This document shows, piece after piece, positions 1-6,611 of a stretch of DNA of 9,350 nucleotides. Position 1 is the stretch's first letter. Each line of letters starts with the position of its first letter. The notes below the pieces were generated by a model. The model ran no database searches. It saw nothing but the letters and a program-made list of their open reading frames with translations, and had not been told where the DNA came from. The position numbers and the translations under genes were made by a program. Source of the DNA: Kouleothrix aurantiaca (GTDB taxonomy: Bacteria; Chloroflexota; Chloroflexia; Chloroflexales; Roseiflexaceae); the NCBI GenBank assembly GCA_001399705.1, contig LJCR01000051.1, forward strand, positions 1-9,350, read 5' to 3'.

Positions 1-66
1 TCTGATGAAGCCGCCTTTGTGACGGGCTCGTGCCTGGTGATCGACGGCGGGTGGACGGCTAAATAA
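1..66 (+). CDS. SDR family oxidoreductase, C-terminal fragment
   Basis: Only the last 21 codons are in the window; the rest lies to the left. The visible peptide ends in FVTGSCLVIDGGWTAK, the typical C-terminal strand of classical short-chain dehydrogenases/reductases (usually about 250 residues, Rossmann fold, NAD(P)-dependent). In that family this segment follows the substrate-binding loop and closes against the cofactor domain. The stop is TAA at 64-66, and the next gene starts 12 bases later on the same strand, so the two are probably co-transcribed. Substrate specificity cannot be read from this fragment. Confidence 0.85.
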   Translation, partial: SDEAAFVTGSCLVIDGGWTAK

Positions 67-78
67 GAAGGAATTGCC

Positions 79-1092
79 ATGCAGCTTGCCCTTTTTATTA
101 CGTGCTTCAACGACACGATCTTCCCACAAACCGGCCGCGCAATGGTGCAGGTGCTCGAGCGGCTGGGCCATCGCGTCGAGTTCCCACAGGCGCAGACCTG
201 CTGCGGCCAGATGCACTTCAACACCGGCTACCAGCGCGAGGCTATACCGCTGGTGCGCCACTTCGTCGAGACATTTGCGCCCTACGAGGCGATTGTTGCG
301 CCCTCGGCGTCGTGCGTGGGCATGGTGCGCGAGTTCTACGGGCGCGTGGCCGAAATTTCGGGCGACCGCCGGCTGGCCGCCGATGTGGCCGCGCTGACGC
401 CGCGCGTGTACGAGCTGAGCGAATTTCTGGTGCACAAGCTGGGCGTGGAAGATGTGGGCGCGTACTACCCGCACCGTGTGACCTACCACCCGACCTGCCA
501 CTCATTGCGCGTGCTGCACCTGGGCGACGCGCCACTGCGCCTGCTGCGCAAGGTGCGCGGCATCGACCTGGTTGAGCTGCCGAATGCCGAGCAGTGCTGC
601 GGTTTTGGCGGCACCTTCGCCATAAAGAATGCCGACACATCCATGGCCATGCTGGGCGACAAGCTGCGCTGCGTGCTCGACACGCGCGCGGAAGTGTGCG
701 CCTCGGCCGACAATTCGTGCCTGATGCACATCGGCGGCGCGCTGCACCGCCAGCGCGCCGGTGCGCACATCCTGATCAACCTCAGGCGCGATGCGCGGCG
801 TGGAAAGCGTAAGCGTCTCGGTCATCGCCAGATACCACAGCATCTGCGGCAGCGTCAGCCCGCCCAGCTGCGTCGCGCCAGTTTCGCCATAGGTCACCTG
901 CCACAATCGCAGGAAGATATACAGGATCACGCCCAGGAACACCATGCGCGCCACGACCTCGCTCAGGTAGGCCAGGTTCGAACGCGCCGCCGTCAGGCCG
1001 ATCCAGGTGTATTTTCGCAGTGCAAGCATATGCGTCAGCTTTCCGAAGCAAGAAGCTCTGCCGTCGGCTGGTTTCGACCACCCGCTTCCTGA
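79..1092 (+). CDS. lutA: LutA/YkgE-type cysteine-rich (CCG domain) Fe-S oxidoreductase subunit with aberrant 3' end
   Basis: Residues 1-227 read as a LutA-type protein, the subunit with two CCG domains that acts with LutB and LutC in L-lactate oxidation. The first domain has C10, the pair C41-C42 (QTCCGQ) and C79 (PSASC). The second has C140 (HPTCHS), the pair C173-C174 (CCGFGG) and C214 (SCLMHIGG). These cysteines are the expected cluster ligands. The ATG at 79 is preceded by a purine-rich AAGAAGGA site. Family members end at about 240 residues with a short helix after the SCLMHIGG segment. Here that tail is missing: from about residue 228 (position 760) the frame reads antisense through an ABC permease gene up to the stop at 1092, giving an Arg/Gln-rich tail that is not LutA. 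No lutB or lutC follows. The family assignment is strong. Whether the 337-residue product is real or an assembly artefact is open. Confidence 0.8.
   Translation: MQLALFITCFNDTIFPQTGRAMVQVLERLGHRVEFPQAQTCCGQMHFNTGYQREAIPLVRHFVETFAPYEAIVAPSASCVGMVREFYGRVAEISGDRRLAADVAALTPRVYELSEFLVHKLGVEDVGAYYPHRVTYHPTCHSLRVLHLGDAPLRLLRKVRGIDLVELPNAEQCCGFGGTFAIKNADTSMAMLGDKLRCVLDTRAEVCASADNSCLMHIGGALHRQRAGAHILINLRRDARRGKRKRLGHRQIPQHLRQRQPAQLRRASFAIGHLPQSQEDIQDHAQEHHARHDLAQVGQVRTRRRQADPGVFSQCKHMRQLSEARSSAVGWFRPPAS
742..1029 (-). pseudogene. ABC-2 type transporter permease, N-terminal part only (3' truncated)
   Basis: The first 96 residues read as an ABC-2 permease of the kind paired with COG4586 ATPases. A short cytosolic N-terminus (MLALRKYTWIGL) is followed by one hydrophobic helix at about residues 25-47. 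Then comes a loop with TLSTPRIAPEVDQDVRTGAL, where this family normally has (I/V)DxxVRxGxLA leading into the next membrane segments. Past about position 742 the frame no longer encodes membrane helices and reads antisense through the LutA gene until an accidental stop at 502, so at least half of a permease of about 260 residues is missing. The ATG at 1029 lies 5 bases after the ATPase stop, with GGAAAG inside the ATPase end as ribosome site, so the two were one operon. The truncation coincides with the loss of the LutA tail. Confidence 0.75.
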
Positions 1093-2051
1093 CTTCTCCC
1101 ATAGATATGCGCAATCACTTCTTCCAGCGGCGGGTCCTCAATCGCAATATCGGCCACCGAGCCAGCGCGCAGCACCTCGGTCATCACCTGCTCAATCGGC
1201 GTCACGCGCGTGTCAACCTCCAGCTTCAGCGCGTACTCACTCGCCTTCAGCGTCGTCACGCCCGGCAGCGCGAATGCGGCCGGCGGCGCGTGGAACTTCA
1301 CGCTCAGGATCTTCGAGCCAAGGTACTGGCGGCGCAGCATCGAAACCTTGTCGTCCAGCACCACGCGCCCGTGGTTGATCACCACCACGCGCCGCGCCAC
1401 CCGCTCGATATCGCCCGCGTCGTGGCTGGTGAGAAACACCGTCACGCCCTCGTCGCGGTTCCACTCCAGGATCAGGTCGCGCAGCTCCTGGCGGGCGATC
1501 ACATCCAGCCCAATCGTCGGCTCGTCGAGAAACAGCACGCGCGGCGCATGCAGCAGGCTGGCCGCCACCTCGGCGCGCATGCGCTGCCCCAGCGAGAGCT
1601 TGCGCACAGGGGTTTGCAGAAATTCGCCCAGCCCAAATCGCTCGATCAGCATGTCGCGCCGGCGCACAAAAGCCGCGCGGTCGAGACTGTAGATGCGCGC
1701 CAGCAGTTCAAAGGTGTCGCGCGGCGGCAGGTGGTACCACAGCTGCGAGCGCTGCCCGAACACCGCGCCAATATGGCGCACCAGCGTGCGGCGCTCGCGC
1801 CAGGGCGTGTAGCCCAGCACCTGCGCCTGCCCCGAGCTAGGGTGCAAAATGCCGGTCAGCATCTTGATCGTGGTCGATTTCCCCGCACCATTCGGCCCAA
1901 TAAACGCAACCGTCTGGCCGGCCGGGATGCTCAGGCTGATGCCATCGACCGCAACCACGCTTTTGCGCACGCGCTTGCGGCCCCAGCCGCTGCGCAGCTC
2001 GAAGGTCTTGGAAAGATTCTGCAGCTCGACCGCTGTGTTTGGCTGTGTCAT
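1035..2051 (-). CDS. ABC transporter ATP-binding protein, COG4586 type (ABC-2 exporter)
   Basis: This is the complete 338-residue ATPase subunit of an ABC-2 type exporter; it would power two membrane subunits from the cytosolic face. All nucleotide-binding motifs are present: Walker A GPNGAGKST (52-60), Q-loop Q100, signature LSLGQ (152-156), Walker B VLFLDEP (172-178), D-loop GLD (181-183) and switch H210 in LTSHD. The signature context LSLGQRMRAEVAASLL and the text TIGLDVIARQEL are typical of COG4586, which pairs with two small permeases (COG4587 and COG3694). A C-terminal accessory domain of about 100 residues follows the core. One permease gene directly follows but is truncated, and no second permease is visible. 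The start is taken at ATG 2051; its ribosome site is weak. The substrate is unknown. Cyanobacterial relatives include viologen exporters, which does not fix the substrate here. Confidence 0.92.
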   Translation of the reverse strand: MTQPNTAVELQNLSKTFELRSGWGRKRVRKSVVAVDGISLSIPAGQTVAFIGPNGAGKSTTIKMLTGILHPSSGQAQVLGYTPWRERRTLVRHIGAVFGQRSQLWYHLPPRDTFELLARIYSLDRAAFVRRRDMLIERFGLGEFLQTPVRKLSLGQRMRAEVAASLLHAPRVLFLDEPTIGLDVIARQELRDLILEWNRDEGVTVFLTSHDAGDIERVARRVVVINHGRVVLDDKVSMLRRQYLGSKILSVKFHAPPAAFALPGVTTLKASEYALKLEVDTRVTPIEQVMTEVLRAGSVADIAIEDPPLEEVIAHIYGRSQEAGGRNQPTAELLASES

Positions 2052-2190
2052 CGTGTGGTTCTCGCTGGCTGCCGGGCGCAGCCCACCGCGCCCGCTTGCT
2101 CATGAGGCGTTTGGTGTGGGGAAATGGTTACCTGCCAAACGTCAGTTTTTACTTCGCATCTATCGTATCAGCGTTTGGTATTATAGCGCC
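2052..2190. promoter_or_regulatory. Divergent intergenic region between ABC ATPase and crtD with three CGTTTGG elements
   Basis: This 139-base gap separates two divergently transcribed genes and should hold both promoters. The heptamer CGTTTGG occurs at 2108-2114 and 2172-2178, and inverted (CCAAACG) at 2135-2141. The first and third copies share the longer GCGTTTGGT, which is unlikely to be coding-derived here. A TATTAT box at 2179-2184 lies 6 bases before the crtD ATG at 2191, and there is no Shine-Dalgarno sequence there. If it is a real -10 box, the message would begin at or next to the start codon (leaderless). No good -35 box is seen. The repeats could be a regulator site; which regulator is unknown. 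Confidence 0.4.
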
Positions 2191-3701
2191 ATGAACGAAA
2201 CACGCTACGATGTGATTGTGATCGGCGCGGGAATTGGCGGGCTCACCGCTGCGGCATTGCTCGCGCGCGACGGCTACCGCGTGCTGGTACTCGAAGGGCA
2301 TATCGCGCCCGGCGGCTGCGCCTCGTCCTACGAGCGCAAACGCCCCGACGGCGGGCGCTATATCTTCGACGTGGGCGCGACACTGTTTGCTGGCTTCACG
2401 CCTGGCGGCGCGCACCACTGGGTGGCGGAAAAGCTTGGCGTTCGCTGGCCGGTGCGCCCGCTCGAACCCGCGATGGAGGTCTGGCTGCCCGACCGGCGGG
2501 TGACGCGCTATGGCGATGCGCGCTGGCGCGACGAGCGCCGGGCCGCATTCCCCGCGCAGGCGTGGGAGGCTGAAAAATTTTGGCGCGAGCAGGAACAGAT
2601 CGCCGACATCGCCTGGCGCTTCGCCGCGCGCCAGCCGCCGCTCCCGCCCGAGCGACCTTCTGATCTGTTCGGCCTCGGGGTGCGCGCCCGCCCCGAGATG
2701 GCGCGGCTGCTACCGCAGCTGTGGCGCACTGCCGGGCAGGCGCTCCGCGCGCGCGGCATCACCGACCGGCGGCTGCGCGCCTATATCGACGGGCAGCTCC
2801 TGATCAGCGCGCAAACCGTCGCCGCCGAGTGCTCCTGGCTTTATGGCGCGGTCGCGCTCGATTTCGCGCGCATCGGTGCGCATTATGTGGAGGGCGGGGC
2901 GTGGAACCTGGCGCGCACGCTTGAGTCTGCACTCGTGCGCGATGGCGGAGCGATTCGCTACCGCACTTGGGTGCGGCGCATTCTGACGAGGGATCGGCGT
3001 GCGGTGGGGGTGGAAACTGAGCGCGGCGAACGATTCAGCGCCCGCCACATCATTGGCAACCTGACGCTCTGGGACGCGCAGCGCTTATTGGATGGAGCAG
3101 AAGCCTCGCGCTTCGAGCGGGCAATCGATACCGCGCCGCAGGGCTGGGGCGCATTCACGCTCTACCTCGGCGTCGATGCCAGCGCCCTGCCACCGGGCAT
3201 GGCCGAACACCATCAGGTCATTGCCGACTACAACAGGCCGTTGGGCGAGGCCAACAGCGTGTTCATCTCGGCGCACCCGCCCGACGACGCCAGCCGCGCG
3301 CCAGCCGGCCACCGCGCTCTCACAATTTCAACCCACACCAGCGCCGAGCGCGGGTGGCGGCTGCGCCAGGGGGATCCGGCGCGCTACCGCGACGAAAAAG
3401 CCGCCATGGCCGAGCGCCTGCTCAGCACGGCGGCAATCGCCCTGCCCAAACTACAATCTAATATTCGCTATATGCAGGCCGGCACGCCATTCTCATTCTG
3501 GCGCTACACCCGCCGGCACAGCGGAATGGTCGGCGGCCTGCCACAGCACCTCGCCAACTCTGGCCTGTTTAGCCGGGGCCGCGTGCCGCGGGTGTGGATA
3601 ATTTCTGGCTCGTGGGCGACAGCACCTTCCCTGGGCAAAGCACTGCGGCCGTCAGTCAGAGCGCTATTCGCACCTACCACGCTATTCGCGGCGATCTATA
3701 G
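2191..3701 (+). CDS. crtD: CrtD-like carotenoid 3,4-desaturase / FAD-dependent oxidoreductase, frameshifted near its 3' end
   Basis: An N-terminal FAD-binding Rossmann motif reads GAGIGG (residues 12-17) with acidic E35 at the end of the second strand, followed by APGGCASS. The segment FDVGATLFAGFTPGG (about 59-73) and KLGVRWPVRPLEP are typical of cyanobacterial-type CrtD, which desaturates the C-3,4 bond of carotenoids in the membrane. The native C-terminus has the family motif WLVGDSTFPGQSTAAV, which closes the FAD site, but it is encoded in another frame and ends at TAG 3699-3701. The frame changes at about 3592-3597: either two bases are inserted (GTGTG for GTG) or one G is missing. Restored, the protein is about 500 residues, normal for the family. 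Unrepaired, translation continues to 3984 through the antisense of the next gene. No Shine-Dalgarno site precedes the ATG. Other carotenoid desaturase or isomerase activities (CrtI, CrtH) are possible. Confidence 0.8.
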
Positions 3702-4418
3702 GCTGCGCACGCGCCGCAAAATAGCCTGCATCAGGCGGCGGCTTGGGTGTGGCGCGCCGGCTGGCGCTGAACCTGCTGGCTGCGCTGGCACCGCTGGTGC
3801 GGGAAATGTGGGCTGCTTCGCTGGCTGCGGGGCGTACACAGGTGCCGGCTCGCCTTTCTGGGCACCAATGGCCAGCTCTAATCCTTCCTCGCAAGGAAGA
3901 AGATCGAAGCGCTGCCGTGAGCTTGGGCATGCCTGCGCCGAGGAAATCACACGCGTTGCCGACAGGCGCAGGCACCGGTACTGATTGTCATAATGCTCTG
4001 ATACGGGTTCAACCACTCTTAGATCGTGTGAAAATGTGCAGTCGACTTTGATCGGGGAAATAATAGACGCCATTGACAAATCGTTGCTGAAACGTGGGCG
4101 GATTGGGCCAATCTGCACCAGATCTTCCGCGTCGCGAAAAATTGTGACTGGACGATACAGTGTGGACTGATCGGGTTTAAACACAAACTGGGCGTCTTCC
4201 CAGCCGAAGATTTGGGCAACTGCTTCATCGCCGGAAGCGATAAGTTGCTGTTGTGGTAGTTGCACGACCACTGCGTCGATGACTCGACCCATTGTGACAT
4301 AGAGCGAGGCGCGCTGTGCTGTAGTAAAGAGTTGGAGAATTCCCGATTTGCGATCCAGGTGAAATACCTCGAGGAGATCGGCAAAGGGCATGTCGTGGAG
4401 GATGCCTTCGAGGGACAT
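3696..4418 (-). CDS. PATAN/DUF4388 domain protein A
   Basis: A 240-residue protein. Residues 1 to about 102 form a DUF4388 (PATAN) domain: MSLEGILHDMPFADLLEVF, then SGILQLF, a TMGRVIDAV strand, and FGWEDAQFVFKPD. PATAN domains occur in PatA-type response regulators and beside small GTPases, where they are thought to act as protein-interaction modules. About 45% of residues 1-102 match protein B by eye, including the IFRD(A/T)E(D/E)L end. Residues 103-185 resemble nothing I recognise and lack the winged-helix-like segment of protein B. Residues 186-223 are a Pro/Ala-rich linker, followed by the basic tail SRRLMQAILRRVRSL, which closely matches the tail of protein B. The gene is last in the six-gene minus-strand cluster and has its own leader of 176 bases. 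A weak GAGAG site precedes ATG 4418. Its TAG stop overlaps the stop region of convergent crtD. Confidence 0.85.
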   Translation of the reverse strand: MSLEGILHDMPFADLLEVFHLDRKSGILQLFTTAQRASLYVTMGRVIDAVVVQLPQQQLIASGDEAVAQIFGWEDAQFVFKPDQSTLYRPVTIFRDAEDLVQIGPIRPRFSNDLSMASIISPIKVDCTFSHDLRVVEPVSEHYDNQYRCLRLSATRVISSAQACPSSRQRFDLLPCEEGLELAIGAQKGEPAPVYAPQPAKQPTFPAPAVPAQPAGSAPAGAPHPSRRLMQAILRRVRSL

Positions 4419-4502
4419 AACGGTGCTCTCTTTCTTGGAAAGCGGCTACAGCAGTCAGGGCTGTACTTTGGCTGTTGGAAATGACAACGTTGTATCGTGG
4501 GG

Positions 4503-4548
4503 CCTAAAGTGTACCGCTGCCATACTGGGGCGCGGTTTTTACTTTAGG
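4503..4548. repeat. Inverted repeat between GTPase and PATAN protein A genes
   Basis: CCTAAAGT (4503-4510) pairs perfectly with ACTTTAGG (4541-4548), and an inner ACCGC (4513-4517) pairs with GCGGT (4532-4536). The result is a two-tier stem of 13 pairs with a 2/4-base internal bulge. It lies 47 bases after the GTPase stop and 85 bases before the start of PATAN protein A. No run of T follows on the minus strand, so a classic rho-independent terminator is unlikely. An attenuator, processing site or operator is possible. Confidence 0.5.
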
Positions 4549-4594
4549 ACTGATGAGCATTTTCTTGGCTCACTGAGAGTATAGCATCTGCAAA

Positions 4595-5176
4595 TTACAA
4601 AATCATACCATCCATTGTTGGTTTAGTCGGCGGATCAATAGCTTCCTCAGGAATACTGCGGTCGATATGATCAAGCAGTGTCAGCAAGACGTTTTTCACG
4701 CTTTCGCGCTCGGTTGCGACGCAAGGAAGAACTGGTATCTCAAAAGGCAGCTGTAGGCGCCGCCGTATATAGCTGATCGGCAGAGCGGTTGGATCATCCT
4801 GCTTGTTTGCTGCCACAACAAAAGGCGCATCTGTAATTGTTGCAAATCGCGCCAGTAAGTGCTGTGTTTCAACAAAATGCGCTGGGCGGCAACTATCTAC
4901 CATTACTACATAGCCCACACAGCCTTCGCTCAGAACTTCCCACATAAAATCGAAGCGCGACTGCCCAGGGGTGCCAAATAAATAAAGAACCACTTCGTCC
5001 GATATTTCAATCTTGCCAAAATCCAATGCAACAGTAGTATGGTGCTTTAACTCACGCTCTTGAGCGTCAGTAACCTCATACTCTGTGGAAACTGGGTCGA
5101 TATCACTGATCGAGCGAATAAAGTTGGTTTTCCCAGCGGAATATGCGCCGGTGATAACTATTTTTACGGCTTGCAC
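4595..5176 (-). CDS. MglA/CvnD-like small GTPase (COG2229 family)
   Basis: This 193-residue protein belongs to the bacterial Ras-like GTPases that include CvnD of the Streptomyces conservons and, more distantly, MglA. Visible motifs: G1 P-loop GAYSAGKT (10-17), G2 threonine at T47/T48 (HHTTVALDFG), G3 region FGTPGQ (67-72) with the family Gly in place of the usual Asp, G4 NKQD (124-127) and G5-like CVA (152-154). The long switch region HHTTVALDFG and LFGTPGQSRFDFMWE fits COG2229 closely. It should cycle between GTP and GDP as a cytosolic switch, with the Roadblock protein upstream as likely regulator. The start is GTG at 5176: an AGGAG site (5185-5189) lies 8 bases upstream, and no other in-frame start exists before a stop. 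That site overlaps the stop of PATAN protein B, so the two are probably translationally coupled. Confidence 0.93.
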   Translation of the reverse strand: MQAVKIVITGAYSAGKTNFIRSISDIDPVSTEYEVTDAQERELKHHTTVALDFGKIEISDEVVLYLFGTPGQSRFDFMWEVLSEGCVGYVVMVDSCRPAHFVETQHLLARFATITDAPFVVAANKQDDPTALPISYIRRRLQLPFEIPVLPCVATERESVKNVLLTLLDHIDRSIPEEAIDPPTKPTMDGMIL

Positions 5177-5184
5177 CCGGCATT

Positions 5185-5189
5185 CTCCT
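5185..5189 (-). promoter_or_regulatory. Shine-Dalgarno AGGAG setting the GTG start of the GTPase
   Basis: On the minus strand TAGGAG sits 8 bases before GTG 5176. Its first three bases are the TAG stop of PATAN protein B. An ATG at 5183 is too close to this site and is out of frame with the GTPase. This decides the GTG start and implies stop-start coupling of the two genes. Confidence 0.75.
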
Positions 5190-5937
5190 ATAATCCGCGC
5201 ACTCGGCGCATGATTGCATTCATCAAGCTTTTACCCGGGTGGGCAGTCGAACCCACGGCAGTGGCGGAAAGCCGCCGTTGCGGGGGAGGATCGGCCGCTT
5301 GTGGAACTAACGAGGCCACGGGTTGCCGGATGGGCGGGGTGTGCATTGCCATAGAATGTATGGAAGGTTCGGTATGAACCTCGATCAATCCAATGGCTAT
5401 CAGCTCGGATGCAATTCGCAGCACTTCCTCGGCAGATACACTCACATTTGTGCAAACTTCGCGCAGCGTGCTGCAGATCGAGATCTGGCTAAGAATGCGC
5501 CATTGATCGAGATTTAAGTTGACTCCCTGGTTGGACTGGGCAGAAAGCGTTGCCATAACCAGCCGCGAGTCCAGTGTCAGCTGGTTTTCAGTGCTGCACT
5601 CGGTCTTCTGGCTGCGCTGGCGCACGCCTTCAATAATCAGTTCTTCGGTGTCGCGGAAGATACGCTGCGGGCGAGAAAGGATCTTGTTGTCGGCGTTAAA
5701 AACGAATGTGGCATCATCCCAGCTGAACAGCTCTAGAATGGCAGTTTCTGCCTCAATGAGGATATGGGCAGTTGTGGCATGTAAAACTGCCGCATCAACT
5801 GGGTTGCCATTGGCGACATAAACGATTGCGCGTTCTGGCGGCTTGTTGAGTAACAGGACACCGGTTTTGGGACCCATTCGAAACACGTGGAGTAGGTCGA
5901 CAAGCGACATGTCCTGGACGGATCCTTCAAGTGCCAT
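5188..5937 (-). CDS. PATAN/DUF4388 domain protein B with winged-helix-like segment
   Basis: A 249-residue protein. Residues 1 to about 102 are a DUF4388 (PATAN) domain: MALEGSVQDMSLVDLLHVF, KTGVLLL, VANGNPVDAAVL, FSWDDATFVFNAD and IFRDTEEL. Residues about 139-190 (LNLDQWRILSQIS, STLREV, SAEEVLRIASELIAIGLIEV) look like a small winged-helix/helical module, as often follows DUF4388. A Pro-rich linker then leads to the basic tail PGKSLMNAIMRRVRGL. ATG 5937 is chosen because a CAGGAG site lies 6 bases upstream and the paralogue starts with the same M-x-LEG. An upstream in-frame ATG at 5964 lacks both. The stop overlaps the ribosome site of the GTPase. The role is inferred from context: adaptor or effector partner of the adjacent GTPase. 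The winged-helix part could bind DNA or serve for protein contacts only. Confidence 0.87.
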   Translation of the reverse strand: MALEGSVQDMSLVDLLHVFRMGPKTGVLLLNKPPERAIVYVANGNPVDAAVLHATTAHILIEAETAILELFSWDDATFVFNADNKILSRPQRIFRDTEELIIEGVRQRSQKTECSTENQLTLDSRLVMATLSAQSNQGVNLNLDQWRILSQISICSTLREVCTNVSVSAEEVLRIASELIAIGLIEVHTEPSIHSMAMHTPPIRQPVASLVPQAADPPPQRRLSATAVGSTAHPGKSLMNAIMRRVRGL

Positions 5938-5996
5938 GCTACACTCCTGCCGCCAAACACACAAGAGATATGCGAGCGTCTAAGCGACTCATATGG

Positions 5997-6030
5997 CGAG
6001 GTGTGAAGGAACGACGCCCTTCACACCTCG
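5997..6030 (-). terminator. Strong 13-bp hairpin after the V4R gene (terminator or attenuator)
   Basis: CGAGGTGTGAAGG (5997-6009) pairs perfectly with CCTTCACACCTCG (6018-6030) around an 8-base loop. It lies 53 bases after the stop of the V4R gene and 60 bases before PATAN protein B on the same strand. No T-run follows on the minus strand, so full intrinsic termination is doubtful. The hairpin may reduce read-through, so that the sensor genes upstream are expressed above the GTPase part, or it may protect a processed 3' end. Confidence 0.5.
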
Positions 6031-6082
6031 GCAATAGTGCTGTCAGGCGCTGCAAAGCCATTATCGCAAAGGGCGCTATAAA

Positions 6083-6544
6083 TTAGAGCGCGACCGCCTC
6101 GATAACATAGATGCACTCTTTCGAGCCACAGGCCACACAGGCAACTTCATGGCCCCGCATGGGGATGCCGGTGATGGCGTGGAGCGCGCCAATAAAGACG
6201 CCCAGCGTAAAGGCGCAGATTGGTGTACTCGAAACCTGGCCGGCCGTGCACGCGCCTTCGGCCAGGTGAACCTCGTAGCTACCTTTGCTTTTTTGAATAA
6301 TACTTTTCACAAGGCACAGCCGTGTGCCTTTAGCTCCAAGCGCTTCCTCAAGTTTGCTCTGAATCAGCCCGGAATCTTCCGATGCACCCAGCAGCTGCAG
6401 GCTTTCGATCAAGTCGTAGCCCCGCTTGCGCCCGGAAGCCACTATCGGCGCTCGATCGGCAACTTCTTCAGTGCCAACGCGCAGATATTGGAAGCAGGTG
6501 AGGCTCATAAAATTGCCAAGAGTTGGACGCTCGTTGGTTGCCAT
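6083..6544 (-). CDS. V4R (4-vinyl reductase) domain protein, small stand-alone
   Basis: A 153-residue protein. The C-terminal half (about 85-148) fits a V4R domain: a central helix CAFTLGVFIGALHAITG, then HEVACVACGSKECIYVIE, matching the family's ExxCxAxGxxxCxF/Y ending. Cysteines at 99, 110, 136, 139 and 144 are notable; the last three could bind a metal. V4R domains occur in BchJ-type proteins and in XylR/DmpR effector-binding regions, and are regarded as small-ligand-binding modules. The N-terminal ~80 residues carry a conserved-looking FMSLTCFQYLRVGTEEVADRA segment that I do not assign. ATG 6544 has GAGGAGA 7 bases upstream. The gene lies 67 bases after the Roadblock gene, probably on the same transcript. 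A role as ligand-sensing input to the GTPase module is inferred. A tetrapyrrole enzyme role is unlikely without pigment genes nearby. Confidence 0.72.
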   Translation of the reverse strand: MATNERPTLGNFMSLTCFQYLRVGTEEVADRAPIVASGRKRGYDLIESLQLLGASEDSGLIQSKLEEALGAKGTRLCLVKSIIQKSKGSYEVHLAEGACTAGQVSSTPICAFTLGVFIGALHAITGIPMRGHEVACVACGSKECIYVIEAVAL

Positions 6545-6611
6545 AGTGCTGTCTCCTCGAAGCCATTATGGGTTGATATATGACGCTAACCGCCAATGAT
6601 GGGCAGGAATG

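Noticed and set aside
1020..2105. Plus-strand open frame of 361 codons rich in His, Arg and Gln
   Set aside because: It is the antisense shadow of the intact ABC ATPase gene; the composition is typical of an antisense reading in GC-rich DNA.
3702..3984. C-terminal extension of the crtD frame
   Set aside because: It lies antisense to PATAN protein A and arises only because the frameshift bypasses the native stop at 3699-3701.
5938..5964. Upstream ATG at 5964 for PATAN protein B, adding nine residues
   Set aside because: ATG 5937 has a CAGGAG site at proper spacing, and the paralogue begins with the same M-x-LEG; the added residues match nothing in the paralogue.
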